Below, one piece after another: positions 61,999 to 64,000 of a stretch of 64,000 nt of DNA. Source of the stretch: Streptomyces monashensis (GTDB taxonomy: Bacteria; Actinomycetota; Actinomycetes; Streptomycetales; Streptomycetaceae). Both the position numbers and the translations under genes were made by a program. The stretch is from contig NZ_MLYO01000049.1 of the NCBI RefSeq assembly GCF_001866665.1, positions 38,876 to 102,875 on the forward strand. The letters run 5' to 3'. The number at the start of each line of letters is the position of its first letter. Positions within the stretch are counted from its first letter, which is position 1. Below the pieces are notes generated by a model that saw only the letters and a list, made by a program, of their open reading frames with translations, was not told the DNA's origin and made no database searches.

Positions 61999-63882
61999 TC
62001 ACTCGGCGATCAGGCGGCGTTCGGGCAGGGCCACGGCGTCCAGTTCGGTCTCGGCGAGCAACTCCAGTGCCTCGTCGACGTGGTTGAGGATGGGTCGGCC
62101 GCCGCCGTTGGCACTGGTGTTGATGAGTACGGGCAACCGGGTGCGGGCGGCGACCGCGTGGCACAGCCGGTGCAGCAGGGGCTGGGTGTCGGGCCGTACG
62201 GTCTGCAGGCGGGCGGTGCCGTCGATATGCCGTGCCTCGGCGAGCTGCCGGGCCCGGTCGGGCCGTACCCGTACGGCGAACAGCATGGTCTCGGTGTGGT
62301 CCAGCGGGCCGGTGAAGTACTGGTCGGCGACCTCCTCCGGGCAGATGGGGGCGACGGGCCGGAACCACTCCCGCTGTTTGATGGTCTCGGAGACGTACTG
62401 GCGGGCGCCGAGCCAGTGGGCGGAGACCAGCAGCGAGCGGTGTCCGAGGGCCCGCGGGCCGGTCTCCAGGCCGCCCTCCAGCCACGCCACGCACCGCTGT
62501 TCGGCGAGGAGTTCGGCGACGGCCTCGACGAACTCCTCGTCGCCGTCCGCGCGGCGCAGGGACAGTCCGAGGCCGCGCAGGCGCGCCGCGAGGCCGTCGG
62601 CAGGGGAGGTGGCATCGCGGTCGAGTGGGTCCAGGCCCTGCAGGGACGGTCCGGCGTAGGCCAGGTTCGCCCAGGCCGAGCGGCTGATCAGGGCGGGCCG
62701 GTCTGCGGGGTCGGCGACGGCGAGCGCCGCGCCGAGGGCGATCCCCGAGTCGTCGCAGCAGGTGGGGACGGACACGCGGGTGAACTGGCCGCACTCGGCG
62801 AGCCTGCTGTTGGCGGTGATGTTGAGCGCGCAGCCGCCCGCGTAGCAGAGCGTGGCGTAGCTGGGGAAGCGCCGGCTGAGTCCGATGACGAGCCGGGTGA
62901 GGTCCCGTTCCACGGCGGTCTGGAGGGTGGCCGCCAGATCCCGGCAGACACGGTCGTCCGGCGAGGTGCCGATCGCCGTGGTGGTGCCGTCGGCGGTGCG
63001 GATCTCGTCGGGGAAGACCGAGCCGAAGGAGTGCACGACGTCGTCGTCGGAGGAGTCGGCGAGGCCCGCGTCCAGATAGCCGCCGCTGTCCGGGTCGTAC
63101 TCCCACCAGGTGTCGGTGTAGCGCAGCGCCGTGCCGGTCAGGCGGTTCTCGTCCAACGGCTCGTACAGATCCGGGGAGGCGCGCCGGGTGGACTGCGGGA
63201 CGAGCATGGCGCGCAGGACGGGAAGCAGCGTGGCGTCGGTCTCACCGGTGGCGGTCAGTCCGAGGAGTTTGCCGGTATCGAACTGGCTGCCGTGGATGCG
63301 CCGGGCGAGCGCCTCGTAGACCAGGCCGAAGCGGGGGCCGGTGCGGTTGGTGAAGGACTGTACGGGCGTGAGCCGGTCACCGTCGCCGAGGCAGACCATG
63401 CCGCACTCGGCGTAGTTGCCCGTGCCGTCCAGGGCCAGCACCAGGGCCTTGCGGGCGCCGGAGGTGTAGTAGGCGAGGGCGGCGTGGGCGTAGTGGTGGC
63501 GTACGGCGGTCAGGGTGACGTCGTCGAAGCCCTTGGCCAGCGGCCAGTCCAGGGGTTTGATCACGCGGGTCACGGCGTCCGCCAGGCCGGTGCCTCCGGG
63601 CGCCGTCCAGCGGGCGTCCTCACCGACGAGTTCGACCAGCGCCGGGGGCAGCACCTGGCAGCGCGGTGTGTACCAGTCGGCCACCGCGATACGGGTCACC
63701 GGGCTCGCGGCCCGTGCGCGCAGTTCGGCCAGCCATGCGGCGGCGGCCTGCGGGAAGTCGCCGTTGCCGCCGCACACATGGCGGAATCCCAGGCGGCGCT
63801 CGGCCTCGATGACACGGTAGCCGCCCGCGTCGGTGAGCGCGGCGCCCGCGTCGTGGCCGAAGTGCATGCCGATCGTTGCCAT
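61999..63882 (-). CDS. O-carbamoyltransferase (NodU/CmcH family), second copy
   Basis: 627 residues from ATG at 63882 (AGGAAGG 11 bases upstream); a GTG four codons earlier overlaps that site and is less likely. N-terminal GMHFGHDAGAALTDAGGYRV, metal/nucleotide site VRHHYAHAALAYYTSGARKA, LALDGTGNYAECGMV, central CYAGGCALNITANSRLAECG, C-terminal AWLEGGLETGPRALGHRSLL and REWFRPVAPICPEEVADQYF, VLINTSANGGGRPILN. Divergent from the 55819 copy (Thr/Asn-Thr-Ser-Ala instead of N-T-S-F-N), suggesting a different substrate. First gene of the operon. Confidence 0.93.
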   Translation of the reverse strand: MATIGMHFGHDAGAALTDAGGYRVIEAERRLGFRHVCGGNGDFPQAAAAWLAELRARAASPVTRIAVADWYTPRCQVLPPALVELVGEDARWTAPGGTGLADAVTRVIKPLDWPLAKGFDDVTLTAVRHHYAHAALAYYTSGARKALVLALDGTGNYAECGMVCLGDGDRLTPVQSFTNRTGPRFGLVYEALARRIHGSQFDTGKLLGLTATGETDATLLPVLRAMLVPQSTRRASPDLYEPLDENRLTGTALRYTDTWWEYDPDSGGYLDAGLADSSDDDVVHSFGSVFPDEIRTADGTTTAIGTSPDDRVCRDLAATLQTAVERDLTRLVIGLSRRFPSYATLCYAGGCALNITANSRLAECGQFTRVSVPTCCDDSGIALGAALAVADPADRPALISRSAWANLAYAGPSLQGLDPLDRDATSPADGLAARLRGLGLSLRRADGDEEFVEAVAELLAEQRCVAWLEGGLETGPRALGHRSLLVSAHWLGARQYVSETIKQREWFRPVAPICPEEVADQYFTGPLDHTETMLFAVRVRPDRARQLAEARHIDGTARLQTVRPDTQPLLHRLCHAVAARTRLPVLINTSANGGGRPILNHVDEALELLAETELDAVALPERRLIAE

Positions 63883-64000
63883 GGAACCAGTCACCCTTCC
63901 TGGGCCCGGACCTCACGTCGCGGGGCCGGATCGTGGATCGGCGGCCCGCCACGCGTGCGGGCGGGCCGTTGCGGGGGGGGTGCCTCTATGTCTTTCGTCA
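63883..64000 (-). other. Upstream region of the carbamoyltransferase operon, cut by the window
   Basis: Contains the ribosome-binding site of the first gene and GC-rich inverted-repeat-like DNA (CCCGCCACGCGTGCGGGCGGG around 63946-63966). No promoter hexamers were convincing. Confidence 0.4.

Overview
The window is high-GC actinobacterial DNA, almost certainly from a Streptomyces. Evidence: strong third-position GC bias, many GTG and TTG starts, ATGA/GTGA-coupled operons, a chaplin gene (a family of spore- and hypha-coating proteins typical of Streptomyces), SAM-IV riboswitches (an actinomycete class), an RNase Sa-like secreted ribonuclease and a NACHT ATPase of streptomycete type. No rRNA, tRNA or CRISPR array was seen.

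Region 1 (1-29.8 kb) is a dense organosulfur-scavenging island. It holds ten flavin- or F420-dependent luciferase-like monooxygenases (a partial SfnG dimethylsulfone monooxygenase, several of the NtaA/SnaA/DszA type, one F420-type), a TauD-like dioxygenase, an SsuABC sulfonate importer, a polar amino acid (cystine-like) importer with an N-acetyltransferase, a peptide-type importer with a fused two-domain ATPase, a DUF1684 protein and a LysR regulator. The transcription units are tied together by regulation. Six short Cys-containing leader peptides with the core motif R-H-[IV]-D-L...S-[AS]-x-[FLV]-C precede the operons at 908, 7802, 11843, 17711 (minus strand) and 18415, 23206 (plus strand). 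The two transporter operons at 11.9 and 23.1 kb also carry a SAM-IV riboswitch directly upstream of the leader, each with a recognisable -35/-10 promoter. The picture is a sulfur-starvation regulon read out by SAM (riboswitch) and probably by cysteine supply (leader translation).

Region 2 (29.8-54.9 kb) is a patchwork of intact accessory genes and decayed fragments. Intact genes include a beta/gamma-crystallin-motif protein, a RimJ/RimL-type acetyltransferase, an alpha/beta hydrolase, a tiny hydrophobic peptide gene, a cold-shock-like protein, a gamma-glutamyltranspeptidase, a chaplin, three methyltransferases, a secreted guanyl ribonuclease and a trypsin-like protease. Remnants include transposases (IS630 family and another), integrase, MFS, Lrp/AsnC, GntR, HTH_42, zinc permease, CobW and oxidoreductase genes. 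The most interesting item is a two-gene unit at 35.9-38.6 kb: a helical protein whose C-terminus carries a short G-N-x-F-x-G-P motif, overlapping a NACHT-ATPase whose N-terminus carries the same motif. This is the layout of amyloid-signalling (BASS-type) NLR immunity systems. Here the NACHT protein ends, unusually, in a DnaJ-like zinc finger plus DnaJ C-terminal domain.

Region 3 (55.6-64 kb) is one tightly packed minus-strand operon that looks like the edge of a natural-product gene cluster. It holds two NodU/CmcH-type O-carbamoyltransferases, an SxtJ-like membrane protein, a short hypothetical protein, an SGNH hydrolase, a TrxR-like flavoprotein with a CPYCHGWE motif (dithiol oxidase type), an MFS exporter and a phytanoyl-CoA dioxygenase-type Fe/2-oxoglutarate enzyme. 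No scaffold-building enzyme is visible, so the rest must lie beyond 64 kb or elsewhere.
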